A stretch of DNA of 64,000 bases from Lytechinus pictus. Lineage: Eukaryota > Echinodermata > Echinoidea > Temnopleuroida > Toxopneustidae. Location: assembly GCF_037042905.1 (NCBI RefSeq), contig NC_087259.1, positions 22,447,001 to 22,511,000 on the forward strand. The letters are read 5' to 3'. The stretch's first letter is position 1, and every line of letters starts with the position of its first letter. The notes under the pieces are model-generated. The model ran no database searches. It saw only the letters and a list, made by a program, of their open reading frames with translations, and had not been told where the DNA came from. The translations under genes were made by a program, and so were the position numbers. Shown piece after piece: positions 51,333-63,832 of this stretch.

Positions 51333-52223
51333 AATTTATGCATCATAGATAAATACATATGTTTAGGCCCTCTCTCATTTCGATGGTGCATAAAAGCAAA
51401 TTTGCTTTAAACAACAAATGCATTTAATATGCTTTAATTAACATGACTAATTTAGCAGAAGTTACACAGGTTGGGAATATATCTTCATCAATAATAATTT
51501 GTCTCTTTGCTCGTTATGCACTTGCTTTTTGAAACTTTGAATGAACATGCAGATTGAAGAGTACCAAAGCAATAATCCAAAGTAGTAAATTACGCAGCCA
51601 CGCATTTCAGGCGATCCATTGAAATTTGAGCTTACGCTATAACGTGAAGATGGTGTATAGGCCCTAAATTTAACAAAATAGATTTGACTTACATATACTA
51701 TTTGAAAAATTGAAACTTTGATGGTACTACGTTTTTGTTTGTGTCATGTCAACAGTCAGAATCTTACACGAGATAAAAAAAATAATCATGTAGTAATCTC
51801 ATAGAAATGTAATTTTGACCTTACAAAGAACTGTATTTTCATGTTTTTATCTATGATCAATAAACATGATAAATCTGGTCTCTTTGGTTGTTTCGGGCAT
51901 TTATTATGCTATTCCGTATTCAAGTAGTCCTGCTATATTTTTCTGTAAATGTTTTGAGTTGTTCTTTTTCTTAAAATAAAATAGGCCTACTTGTTAACTT
52001 GAAACTTGTTATGTGTTACAATGTTTGGTAATTTTATAATAAAAGTGTACTACAATATTATGGCCTAGAAGGTGATTTTAGTATGCTCTAAAATGCGATT
52101 TTCGCATGTCAATTTCTTACCGTGGGAGGGGGGATACCCCCCTCAGTCCCACGCCCTTGCCGAGAATCAGACACCAATCCTCTCCCCCAATCATCACAAG
52201 AAATCGACGCCTGTGTCATAAGG

Positions 52224-54896
52224 ACATCAATTTTGAATGAGCCTTTTTGTACATCTCGATAAAATTTAAATATATTACATCAAAATTTCAGGAGAAACTT
52301 TTAAAACTGTGGATAACATGGAGAAAGAGATAATTTAACGCTGCATGGAGGAATATTTAAATCGAATATAATAAAATGTAGGAAAGTTAATGATAATGGT
52401 TATCATTAAGTAAGATTTATTACGTCTATCACTGAAAATATATCGAATTAACAGTTTACAGCTAGAGGCGCTCATTAATGACGTTTAATGTACCGAAATA
52501 ATAGTCTTGTTTTAAGAAAAAAAATCTCTATGAAACCAAAAATATGAATTTTTGTTTTTCTTACACATCCAAACTAAACTTAGAACTTGCACTTAATTTG
52601 TATTTTAGGTTTTATCATGCTTAAATCGGTTTAGTTTAAACTGAGAACTGAGATTTCGGAGAACTTGAAGGATCTTGGCAGAATGCTTACATGTAAGTGC
52701 TTGCGAAATACAATTGATATAAATTCCGGGCTGGATTACATCTTTACAATTGAAAATTAAAACTTGTCGAAATAATTCACTTACATTTTCTTATTAGAGT
52801 AAAAGTCAGGCGAGAATCAAATATTTTACCTCCATGGCCGAGATGATATGATGATGAACCAAAATTCAACGCAACATCCAAGGTAAGCCCCATCCGACTA
52901 GTTTCCCGAACAAACTTTGCTTTGCATGCAGATGTCTTCTAATACGAGAAAAAAAATCACTTCCGTCCGACGTCGATTTCGATATGATCGGAAAAGTCAA
53001 TAAGTGGTAAAATAAAGGAATGAAAAGTGCTGCATTTTGCCTGTCATGCTACCCCATGCTACCAAGTGATTTTATGGGACCCAAATGCGCATGCGTGCGT
53101 TAAGGTGTATGGTGAAATTACGTGAGTGAAGTAATATGCAAAGGTGACTATGAGCCGAGTAAATGCGTTAATTTGGTATGGCTCCACTTCGGAAGAAGGG
53201 GGGATGGGGGCTCTATGTGAATATCCACATTGGCACAAAAATGATATATACCTCCCATAAAATTGTCTCCTCCAATCTTTACCCCCACCCCGTTCGGATA
53301 AATGTCACCAACCTTTCGAGAGGGGGGGGGGGTGCAATAACCCATGTCGACCAATAGTTGAACTTTATCTTTAGCTAACTAAAGAACTTTCTTTTGATAA
53401 CATTCTCATGAATGCTATCAGCAATAATGTCGCAAAATAATGTGTAATTTTAAATCAGCATTGTGTGAATATTATCTCCCAAACATGCCAAAGGGAACCC
53501 CGTGCCTTTACTTCGGAATTTTGCCAGGGTATTTTACACAACGAAACTGCATGTTCCCTCTTAACAAAAATTGGGTAAATTTTTTAAACCTATTTCTTTG
53601 TTTGTTTAGAGTGCACTGCAGGGCCCTGGGAAAGATCGTTTTGCTGGGGGTGTTGAAGTAAATTTGACAAGCAAAAAAAAAAAAGGGGGGGGGGTTCAAC
53701 ACAAAATGTTGGTCATTTTCCATACATTTCTCCAATTTGACACGCCTACCAGAATTCCAGGGGTGCTGCCTACGGAAAATAATACACGCAGCACCCCCTG
53801 GGAAAATCTTGGGCTGTCCTAGCAACCCCGCTTCCCAATGCCATGTGCAAGTTAAGTGTAAGGGTTTGGTCTTGGCAAAGTAAGTACCAGTACGCATTTA
53901 CACCATGAATCGCATGCTGATAATTAAACGACTCTAATCGAAAGCCATGAAATAGTTACCGCTATGATTGCATGTTATAAAAACGCAGTACGTCAGGGTC
54001 ACGCCTATAGAAAAAGACTTGGTTAATTATTACTTTGTGGTATATTACTTTATGCACTCGATGGTAATTTCTTGTAGGAATCATTTGGTGAACAAGACAA
54101 ATTAAGTAGGTCATTTTCATATCATTTCTCCATTTGAAACCCAAAGATTCGGAGCAAATTATGAATTGTCAATGATTTATATTTCAAAATTCACAAGTAG
54201 TTATTTCCAACAGAAAATACAACAAAAAGTCAGCGCAGAGCAAATGAAATAAAACTTCATACAAAAATACCTTTCGATTACATGAACATAAAAATAATTT
54301 AGCTGAATAAAGCAATCTTTAGTTTTTTAAACTTTCAAAAGATTTTCAATATTTTGTAACACTCTATAACTTTAATGATAAAAGAAACCTGTTTAAATGT
54401 AAGCGAAAATTAATATTCTTATGACATAATACTTTCTTGCTACATTTGAATATATAAACAAAATTTAAAGCAAAATAATCAAAATGAAAAAATATAAAGG
54501 AATCCCAAAACGTTTCGATATGTTCAATGTTCATATGTTTTCTTATCTATAAACTGTATTTCCAAGAAAGCCCATTTCTTAAATGTAACGATTTTCCCTT
54601 TTCTTTCCCTAATTTATCATATTCTGTTCCTTTTTGTTTTGCTTGTTTTGTTTATTTTTTTACTCTGCGTTGGATTGATGATGGTTACGGTCATCTAAGA
54701 CTCTCTATGTGGCATTGTCCCTTCAAATTCTATGAACTGGACATGCCCCCCATGCAATTTACCAAATGAAGAGCTTGATTCCACTTTTGACTAAAATTGA
54801 TCTTTTGATACAAATATATGTATTTTAGACGTGGGAATCAAATGCAACATCTTACATTTGAAAAAAAAAAAGTAATGGAGAGGTTGGTAACAATTT
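52224..54896. other. Intergenic, no gene seen
   Basis: AT-rich. Contains G/C-run elements near 53180-53345 and a repeat at about 53620-53815 (CAGGGCCCTGGGAAAGATCG and inverted GCAGCACCCCCTGGGAAAAT) whose end also occurs in the LINE at 42332. No recognised exon. Confidence 0.5.
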
Positions 54897-54976
54897 GAGT
54901 TTTGTTCCAAAAGGAGCTAAATCCACTATGCGGCTATTCAAAATTTGTTATTTTTCCTATTTTGCATTCCATTCTT

Positions 54977-55366
54977 ATGCCCCCGCAGACGAAGTCCAGA
55001 GGGGGCATTAAGCATTGCCCCTGTCCGTCCGTCCCCCACCTATGCCCCCCCCCCCCCACTTGGTTTCCGCAATAGAGATATAGCGTTATTAGTATATATC
55101 TCTATGGTTTCCGCGCAATAACTCGAAAAATATATATAATGGATTAAAAAAAATTGTAGTGTGTAGGTAGATGACAGCAAAATACAGGCTTAACTCCGAA
55201 TTCAGAGTCCGCAGGTCAAAGGTCACAGCTCATTAAATATGCTAGTTGGTTTCCGCGCAATAAATTGGTGGAGGTAGATGGCACCAAAATACAGGCTTTA
55301 AGAATTTCTGATCGCGTTAAGCGGGGGCATCTGTGTCCTTTGAACACGTCAAATTTCTAGTTTAGG
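54977..55366 (+). repeat. ATGCCCCCGCAGACGAAG repeat
   Basis: Starts ATGCCCCCGCAGACGAAGTC, with an inverted GGGGGCAT shortly after and again near the right end (GCGGGGGCATCTGTGTC). Includes TCCGTCCGTCC, TTTCCGCGCAATAACTCG and AGGTCAAAGGTCA. The layout resembles the 20950-21745 repeat. Confidence 0.65.
55213..55225 (+). promoter_or_regulatory. Perfect DR1 nuclear-receptor motif
   Basis: AGGTCA-A-AGGTCA, the consensus DR1 arrangement for RXR/HNF4/PPAR-type receptors, inside a dispersed repeat. There is no nearby gene in the window. Confidence 0.3.
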
Positions 55367-55785
55367 TACATGTTGTGGATACAAGTTCTCATAATCAGTG
55401 CAAATTTTGCTGAAAATAACAGAATTTTACAATTTTAATGAATATTTTTGGATTTAGCTCCTTTTGGAATTAGATAGCGAAAAGTCAGCGTACTTAGTAA
55501 AGATGACAAAATATCATTTTTCTTTTCTTTTCGTAATTTTCAATGAATAAACATCAGAAAAGACGTGAAATGGACTCGGCTAGCCACATTTATGTGTTTT
55601 GTGTTCAATTTCCAGTATCAAACATATCTAAATTGGCAAAATTTGACATATTACTATGGTTATCTTCCAAAAGGAGCTAAATCCATGAAGTAAAATTTCA
55701 AAAATACTTTGAAAATTGATGATTAATGCTAGCTTTTTTTTAAATCATGATTTAATTAATATAAGATGATAGTACTATCATTTTT

Positions 55786-56496
55786 ATGTATTTTATGTAT
55801 TTTATGTATTTTCAACACATTCAAAGTAAACACAAGTTTCTCAACAACATTTTTATAGATGATATTCCCATCACGGAAAAACATGAAACCACATTTTTAG
55901 GTGTTTTGATTGATTCAAATTTGACTTGGAACAGTCACATTCGCAATATTTGTATGTTGACATCCAGAGGGATAGGAATCTTATATAGATTGAAATATTA
56001 TATCTCAAAAAAGTCATTATTTATGCTTTACAATTCATTCATCTTATCCCACTTATCTTACTGCAACATTGTTTGGGGGTATAGTAGTAAGTCAAGAATA
56101 GAAACTATATTCCGTCTTCAAAAAAAGGCACTTCGCATCTGTACACTTTCACATTACATTGCACACACTAATCCAATATTTCACAACTTAAAGACATTGA
56201 AAATTGAGGATATTAACACATACCAAATAGCCATATTTATGTTTAAATTTTCCACAAATACCATTCCAATTCCATTTCGCAATTTTTTTATCTATAACAA
56301 AGACATACATACTTATCCAACGCGTCATTCAACAGATATCCACTTAACCAACCCCAGAATCTTACTCACTCATAAAACAATTCGCCACCATGGTCCAGAT
56401 ATTTGGAATGCCTTGCCACATAACATCAAACAGTCCGCGTCTCTTTTTTCTTTTAAAGCTTCATTGAAAAAGTTTCTTATTTCTAAGTATTCATAA
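55786..56496 (+). mobile_element. Non-LTR retrotransposon, C-terminal part of reverse transcriptase
   Basis: 236 uninterrupted codons to TAA. Contains FLGVLIDSNLTWNSHI, YNSFILSHLSYCNIVWGYSS, LQKKALRIC and a GPDIWNALPHNIK end, the C-terminal RT region of CR1/Jockey-type LINEs. 5'-truncated: the catalytic YADD motif is missing, and no start is meaningful. Followed by a 3' tail to an A-rich (TA)n end near 56910. Better preserved than the LINE at 41170. Confidence 0.85.
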
Positions 56497-57819
56497 ATGT
56501 ATCACCTGCACTCACCCTAGCACTCACTCGCACTTTAAAAAAAACTTTATCTTGTCTCTCCCCATTAAAAACCTAAACTTTTATACTTTCTCTTTTGTGA
56601 CATCATTTTATCGAATTCTATTCATAACCTATTATTACGGTTCCCATGTAGCCCTCCCTCATGGCTGCTATTGTTTCAAGCAGTTACCTGCTTATTATAG
56701 CTGGCCCCTGCATTTTTACCCACTTTACTATTTTACGTGCTTCATTTATGTATTTTTCAGCCTTATTCATTATTTATATTTTCGATTGTCACACAAAAAT
56801 GTACTCATTTATGTCATTGTTATTGTATCATTCTATTTTCATTTGTTGATTTATGAATAAAATGCAGAAATTCCTGCAAAAATTAAAAAAAATATATATA
56901 TATATATATATAAAATAAACAGCAGTGGATAAAAAAAGTGGTAAAAAAAACCTTGATTTACAGAAAAATACCAAAAGTGGATTTAGCTCCTTTTGGAACA
57001 AAACTCTTCAAATACGCCCCACTGTCATTTCGAAGAGAGAAGCGATTTCAAAAGGTTATTTCTGTTATTACTTTCACATCGTAGGTACACTAAAAAGAAA
57101 ATAAAATTTTACAGCAGGCTACATAAAAAATATTTTAAAAAGCCTCACGTATCACTTTTTTTTCTCCACAAAAATTGATTATGACTAATGGAATAGATTC
57201 ATTGATTTCTTTAATGCTCTACAATGTAGTTCTTTTTCTTTTACTTTATTTTCGATTCCCTTTGCAGCTTTGAAAACAAATTGTTACGAAGAACCTCTCC
57301 ATTAATGGGTCAATGCCATAATGCACGAGTTCGTTCTTCCTGCAAAAAAGGGCATAAAGGATGATAATAATTTACAATTTGTACACCATTAAGTTACAAA
57401 AGAGGGTAAATGAAAGCCAGAACCTATTTCCATTGCAAAGAAAGAGGCGATACTCAGGAAATGAAATGATGATAAATTTAAAAATTATCAATTGGGAAAT
57501 TTCTCTCTTTTTATTGGGTTCCTTTATAACTTCTGCCGGTGACGTTCTTGGAATTCGCCCTCAACTGAATTATTTAATCATCTTTCTACGGCAAGTATTA
57601 TGCTTAACTTCTATACTTTTCTGCATAACCGTCATTTTGTTGCTGTATAAGACTTGTAGAATATGAGAATCCTTCAAAAATAAGATTATTTTTTTTTATA
57701 ACAAATACTAGGGCTTATCATATTTGTATACTTGAAAGGTGGGCTTATCTTCAGCATATAGAGTTGAAAGCATATTATCTATAGACCTTTGATATCATGG
57801 TTCAATGTCATTAAGAATA

Positions 57820-57952
57820 CTGGGGAGCGTTTCATCAAAATTTTTGTCCGACAAGTTGTCAGATCTGACATCTTTCCTTGATTCTGATTAGCTGAGAGGT
57901 ACTGTTACTATGGTAATTGTCGGACATAGTCCCTTCATGAAACGCTCCCCAG
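57820..57952. mobile_element. MITE, CTGGGGAGCGTTTCAT ends
   Basis: Left CTGGGGAGCGTTTCATCAAA, right TTCATGAAACGCTCCCCAG. An inner TGTCCGACAA/TTGTCGGACA pair is also inverted. 133 bp, non-coding. Confidence 0.8.
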
Positions 57953-60059
57953 GTTTCCCCTTTTTTATAATTATCAGTCAAGATTTAATCACAAATCGTG
58001 ATTTTTTTTTTATTTTCTAAAATTATGATACCATGCAAGAGACCAAGCGTCTACTAGATGATTTGGAACGAATCGCTTGCTTCGACTTTCCGCCTGGTCT
58101 ATTTTATTTATTGAATTTATAATCATGACGACCAATATGTCATGAACTGCATTTCATTTCGTTAATCGGGCATGTAAATGGAATTTAAGTGACTCAAAAG
58201 TAAAAAAAAAAAAAAAAAAAAATGGTCATATGAATTCAAACAAGGTATTAGATTTATATTTTTGAACAGGCCTATAATGCCATACGATGAACACGCACAG
58301 TAAAGGAGAGCGGCTATATGGAGGATACATGAAATTTTACTTTTGCACACACAAAAAAGATTTTGAAAATAATATTTAATCAATCTAATAGAGATTATGC
58401 TTGTGTATGGTTTTGATCCATACGCTTTCTCAACTTTCATGTATCAACTTCCAGGCCTTTATTTATCATTCCTAATGTTGATGTACAATCTTGATGAACT
58501 TATATAATATAGTTAGGACAAATATTACACCGGACAATCAACGATTGTCAATCACTCAAAACTCGAACGGGTTTTACCAGAAATCATCGTAAAAGTATAT
58601 TGTTTTAATGGACCTGAATATTGAAATTCATTAGATCAAAATTGGTATTCCTGAATAACGCATAATCATATCTCTATCATGCCAATGAAATAAGGGCTTA
58701 AATGATTTCATGGCCTATGTTTTTGTAGCTTGATAAGAAAATTATCGTTGCACGTTATGGATAACTATCACGATAACTACGCCGGAATATTATGGAGAAT
58801 GACATTTTCGTTTATATCTGTGTGTCAATAATGTTCCCGTCGCTTATTTTTTATTTTTTTATTTTTTTATTTTTTTTTTTTTGGGGGGGGGGGGGGTAAG
58901 CATAAGAGGAGTATTTCATAAAAATACTCACCAATAAACTAAACCTGACAACCTTCATAAGCAAAATGATACGCTTGTAAGTGAATGGCTGAGATTCATG
59001 CTTTGTCAAGTTTCATGAAACAGTCGACAGATGATGTTTTTTAGGTGCATTTTCAAAGTTTCCCTCATTTTGTTATAAGCCAAGGCAACGTAGCAAACAA
59101 AAAATGACAAATGTTAACTGAGACATATTCCACTCAAGGCGGTCTGAACGGATTAGCTCACCGGATTTGCTATCTAATATTTGTCTTTTCTTCGCGTTTC
59201 TTTCTTGAAGAAAGTGCGGATCTCTTTTCAAGCTAAAGTGGTATTACAAGTTAATGGAGAAGATGCCCATTGTTAAAGAATGCAATAAGCTTTAGTGATT
59301 CCGGTCATCCATCTATCCTTGTCACCAGCATGAGGTCATCAATACAGCTTCAAGGTCACGAGGAAATAAATGAACTAGAATTTTCTCATCAAAATATAAC
59401 CTTGACTTTCGTAGAGACCTTTTATATATCGACGTACATGGCCAAAGTCATCATGATATGAAATCTAGAATATTTTATTGTGAGTACAGACATTCATAGG
59501 TTTAGTTAGGAGTTGCATCGCATGCAATCTGGTGCATTCTGTGTACGTCTTTCCTCTTTGGGCTCTCAGAAGATTTTACCAGATGAATTGAAAGATAACT
59601 TCTACCAAAAAATGAATGGTTATTGCTGCAATAAATATGTTGAAGACCCCTTACGTCATGCTATTCAACTACAGTATTTATCAAGCTTTAATAAAATGTT
59701 GGGGTTCATATTAAACAAGCTTTGCCTTCAGTGTACATCATACTTCCATAGATGTTCACATATATCTCCCTTACAATGTCTATAATATTATGGATAAATA
59801 TAATAATATTCTATAAAACTAAAATATCATTAGTATTATTTTCTCATTTTGAAATCAAGGAAGGTCCTTTATTCCAAGATTCAATTTATGATACTTAAAT
59901 ATCAATGGGCTTTTTGTTGTTTTATTTATTTACTTGTTCAAATATTGTCAAAGTAATTTATCAATGAATCTTTTGGGGGGCAAACATGTGATAGGCCACG
60001 GACATCTGCATGTCCCTCACCTTTTTTCAGAAGATGGATTAGTAGAAGAAGAAGACCTA

Positions 60060-60245
60060 CGTTCCCTCGAAATATCATTTCGTTCCCATGAAATAATTAT
60101 TTTGTGGGAACGAAATAATTATTTCGAGGGAACAAAATAATATTTCGTCTCACATGCATGCACACGTCACGTGATTTGCACTATGCGGCAATCTTAATTG
60201 GGAGGAGAGAGACGAAATAATATTTCGAGGGAACGAAATAATTCA
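60060..60245. repeat. Short palindrome cluster, CGAAATAATTATTTCG
   Basis: Several copies of (C)GAAATAATTATTTCG and GGGAACGAAATAAT, in both orientations, on either side of a CATGCATGCAC segment. The whole block can fold on itself. Confidence 0.65.
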
Positions 60246-60249
60246 CGGA

Positions 60250-60400
60250 CCCGGGGGGGGGGGGGCAGCTAGTCAAATGTATTGCTGTACACATGCGTGA
60301 CCAAATTTTTTCCAAACACCCCATAAACGAGTTTTTCTCTGTGTGCAAAATAACCGCCTAAAGAAGTTTTTCGCGGGCTTCATTAACACATTTTGGCCCC
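60250..60400. mobile_element. Truncated copy of the 40832-41075 MITE family
   Basis: After a G-run it reads CTAGTCAAATGTATTGCTGT and ACACATGCGTGACC, then an ACCCCATAAACGAGTTTTTC stretch that matches the inverse of the 40832 copy interior. The opposite end is missing. Confidence 0.65.
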
Positions 60401-60960
60401 TAAACAAGAATATGATCCCGGGGAAAAAGCTTGGGGAAAAAAAACATACACACGTTTGGCTAGTCTTTAGAAAAAATACCCTAAATATGGTGAGTTTATG
60501 GGATTTTACCCCCCCCCCGAGATCTTGGCCTTCGATCGCGCAAGAGCCGCGAAAATTTGCACAGTGGTAGTGTGCGATAAAATCTACAAGGCTGTATGGT
60601 TAATTTTTTTGAAATAATAAGATTTTTTATTTAATTACTTAATTATGCTAATTTATGCATGAAGTAAAACATTTGCTCTGATCAACTATCATACGGCCCC
60701 AAAACTGCTATTTGTTTATTCACAGACTCTTTGTAGGACAAGTTTTGTTTAACTTTCATATTAGTCTCCAATTTCATTCATTATATTAAATCTTGATTGT
60801 TTCATGTTACTTTGTATATATATATTTGATGATTTTATGATTGAAATAAAAATTGAATGGAAGTAGGATAGGAGAAATGTAGGGGGGGGGGGGGGGCGGA
60901 TTCCGCCCCCCCTTGAAAGTGGGACTTTTTTTTTTGCTTGTCAAATTTTATTTTTCATCT

Positions 60961-61015
60961 GGAAAATGTGCCCCCCCCCCATTTTGGAAAATCCTGGATC
61001 TGCCCTTGGCCCCTT
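60961..61015 (-). other. Possible hAT-type terminus remnant
   Basis: C-run followed by ATTTTGGAAAATCCTGGATC and TGCCCTTGG. Inverted, this is a CCAAGGGCAGATCCAGGA start followed by a G-run, like other hAT-MITE ends. Unpaired. Confidence 0.35.
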
Positions 61016-61079
61016 GTATGTTGTGTGTTAGGGTGGATATATTGGCGATATTGGTGGTTAATGGGGTATGCAGTTTTCT

Positions 61080-61640
61080 GAGGAAAAAATGATAAAAACT
61101 AAAAATATCACTAAAGGTGATTAATATCCGTATGGTGTTACCATGCCAACAGTTTCCAACAGATGCCAGAAAAATGTCTTGCCTCTTTTTACCCCAAGAC
61201 CAATGTGTGAGCCAAATTTCATGAGAATTGTTTGAAAATTGATGAAGTATTTCAACCTGCAAGATTTTTACTGAATCTTCACCATATGTCATTACCATGG
61301 CAACATGATTTCTGACACACAGAGAAAATATATCTTGCATATCTTTACCTCAAGACCAATGTGTGTGCCAAATTTCATGAGAATTGATTAAAAAGATGAG
61401 GAAGTAGGTCGAACTGCAAGATTTTACCTTATTTTTGCCATAATGTATCGTTACATTACGATGGCGACAAAATTTCCGACACATGCCAAAAATGTGTCTT
61501 GCACATCATTACCTCAACATGCTTGTGTTCCAACTTCCAAATTTCACAATAATTGGTTAAAAACTGAGGAAGAAATCTGATGTGCAAGTTTTGCAATGGA
61601 CCAACTGACCGAACAGTGATTCCAATATACCCCTTCAAAT
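61080..61640 (+). repeat. ~145 bp tandem repeat, third locus (about 4 units)
   Basis: Units with TTACCATGGCAACATGATTT, CTCAAGACCAATGTGTG(T/A)GCC, AAATTTCATGAGAATTG and GAGGAAGTAGGTCGAACTGC, same family and orientation as 47150-48215. Confidence 0.8.
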
Positions 61641-63681
61641 TTAATTTGGTTATAACAATAACCAATCAAACCGAAATGGGATATGCATTCCTTTTTTGTG
61701 ATGGAAATATCACATTATAAAATACATTCTAATCTAAAAATTATTATCCATCCACATGTTTCATCCTTTGTCAAATTTCAGACTAGTGAATTTCCATCAC
61801 TTTAGTTATTTTCAATAAAAGACACACAAAAATAAACTATTAGAATAATGAAAAAATTATCATCCACTCACAAACCATCACAAGGACAAAAAAAAACTCA
61901 TAACAAAAAGTCAATTGATCATATAACAATAGGCCAAGAAATTTTTTATTATTTCTTTATTAATTGCATGTATTATTTTTATACATTTTATGTACATGTA
62001 TTCTGTTCTATAATTTCTGTACAAATAATTTAAGAGCTATAGAAACACTTGGTGGAATGCAAGAAGGAAGGAATGTCTTTATCAAATTATGGCTAGAATA
62101 TACAATTACATGTGGGCATTAATAAATTGTACGCATAATATTGTTACAATATATTTAGCAATGAACAAAGGAGTAAATTTACCAATTTTCTATGTATCAT
62201 TTTAGGACACAGTGAAGAGAATCTCCTACCTTTGGACATTGCTATTGATTTTAATTGAATGAATGAATGAACTTATACTTATACAAAGATTACCATGAGT
62301 CAGAGTGTTACTTGTTCATTAATTCATCTTTTAGTTGCATGTTAATAGCCCAAATACAAGGGGGGAGGTGAGAGTTGGTGATTCAAATAAAATCATCCCA
62401 CACCTCACGATTGGTCTGCGATCCAATTTTGGAATAAAAATTTAAACGTAATAAAATTTGATCTAATATTGAGTCATGGAACATTTTACTGTGTAAAGTT
62501 CTAAATTATTGTACAAATACTACTGTTAAAATCTGCGACTATGCTACCATCCTTATTAGAATAAAAGTGAATTGAAAATCTAGTTGTAATGACGTCATAG
62601 CAATCATACCATTGGTTACGACTTGAAACGAATTAGGGCTTTACTCAAGAATAAATGCTTTCAATTTCCAAAATGTCATATTAGTGTTCTTACAGCTAAT
62701 TTGAACCTCAGATAAAGATATACTGTACTTTCATTAAGAAAAAGAGAAAAATGCAATATGTTCCAAAATCAGATCGTGGATTGACCAGTCATAAGGTGTG
62801 CAGTGGCCTTCACATGTGAGATGAATAGATATTAACAACATCTGTTTCAACATTTAACATTGTAAGGTGTGAAAATAGAATGAATTAACTACTACAAGTT
62901 TATTGATAATAATTTTTCTTATAAAAGACAGCTTTTGCCATATTATGTTTGCTGTTTTAATTCAAAAGGTCACTTACTAATTGACAGGAAGGGAGAAAGG
63001 GAAGAATACTTCTCTAAGAACACACTTATAAAGAGACTATTAGATTATGTTTGGTAGAAAGATAAAAAACCACAGCACCTTTCCAAAATAAACATAGGCG
63101 AAGGCAGCATAAATGTCATGTATCGATGAGTCAGGGACGGAGTTGTTGAAATGGATTCATTTGGATATTTCTTTTTTTTTTAGAAAATAATTATGCGTAA
63201 TCTATTTCTACAAACTGCACGCATATATGGATGAAATGACAAACACAAAGTACATGGCAATAAACCTTGAATTAGTCGAACTACATGTAACACCAGTGGA
63301 CACTTTGTTTCATAAGTTGAGTTTATTTCCCTAACCCCTCTCATTATCATAATTCTTATTTATTAATGCAAATCAACTTGGTTAAATCAGAATAGATTTC
63401 ATCACTCCCAGAATATTCTGATTTTGGAAAATTTTGATAAAATAACACTATTGTCATTAATTCATGAAGAATATAATTTGATGCAACGATGTACTTGTAG
63501 AGTATTTACCAACAATGACACGGCAATTGAATTGTATTGTATCCCACAGCAACTCTGGAAAATGTTGTTGTCTGTGTCTATAAACGCCATCAAACACACC
63601 CTTAGCTGATGGTGCACTAAGAGAAATAGTCTATGAAACATTGGGACATCATGAAAAGGAGATGGAACTCTATAAACAGAC
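61641..63681. other. Intergenic, AT-rich, nothing recognised
   Basis: No conserved exon, RNA gene or sharply bounded repeat found on either strand. Only low-complexity AT stretches are seen. Confidence 0.5.
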
Positions 63682-63832
63682 CTGTGGCCCGTTTCATATA
63701 CCTGTTACAATAACAAAATTGCAGTAACAGTTGAAAGTTACTGAAATCATTCAATTTGATTGGCTGATTTTAAACTTGTTATAGAAATTGTACATTTGTT
63801 ACTATAACAAGTCTTTATCAAATGGAACCCAG
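63682..63832. mobile_element. MITE-like repeat, second copy of the 25111 family
   Basis: GGCCCGTTTCATATACCTGT at the left, TTGATTGGCTGATTTTAAAC in the middle, TTGTTATAGAAATTGTACAT and AAGTCTTTATCAAATGGAAC at the right, collinear with 25111-25262. Confidence 0.65.

Larger units (their letters stand above)
48419..52215. mobile_element. 3.8 kb composite hAT-like element
   Basis: Left CATGGGTGTCAATCC plus a G-run, right end GAAATCGACGCCTGTG. Near-perfect 8 bp duplication TCATGAGG / TCATAAGG (48411-48418, 52216-52223). The ends resemble the 679 bp hAT-type element at 37883-38561, and the interior at 49660-49920 carries the same CGCACTTCGCGCTCGC-type motif. Between lie two oppositely oriented 42 bp arrays and several C-runs. 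No transposase ORF. Confidence 0.7.
54897..57006. mobile_element. Composite element with perfect 30 bp inverted ends
   Basis: Left GAGTTTTGTTCCAAAAGGAG then CTAAATCCAC (54897-54926). The exact inverse is at 56977-57006. The same GGAGCTAAATCCA word recurs inverted near 55454 and direct near 55668. Nested inside are a GGGGGCAT repeat (54977-55366) and a LINE 3' end (about 55780-56905). No target duplication was recognised. Confidence 0.75.
57007..61079. other. Intergenic, MITEs and simple repeats, no gene seen
   Basis: Contains the MITE at 57820, an A-run at 58201-58221, a T-run/G-run at 58846-58897, the TTCG palindrome cluster at 60060-60245, a truncated MITE at 60250-60400 and a G-run/C-run hairpin near 60880-60915. 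ORFs here match no family I know. Confidence 0.5.

Noticed and set aside
52832..52895. Possible upstream exon of the receptor (ATG GAG followed by GTAAAA on the minus strand)
   Set aside because: It has a donor-like sequence and an ATG but no homology, and exon 1 at 45823 already has a start and signal peptide.
59513..59785. 90-codon + strand ORF with a fairly protein-like composition
   Set aside because: No recognised family, no splice partners, and its length is within expectation for this base composition.
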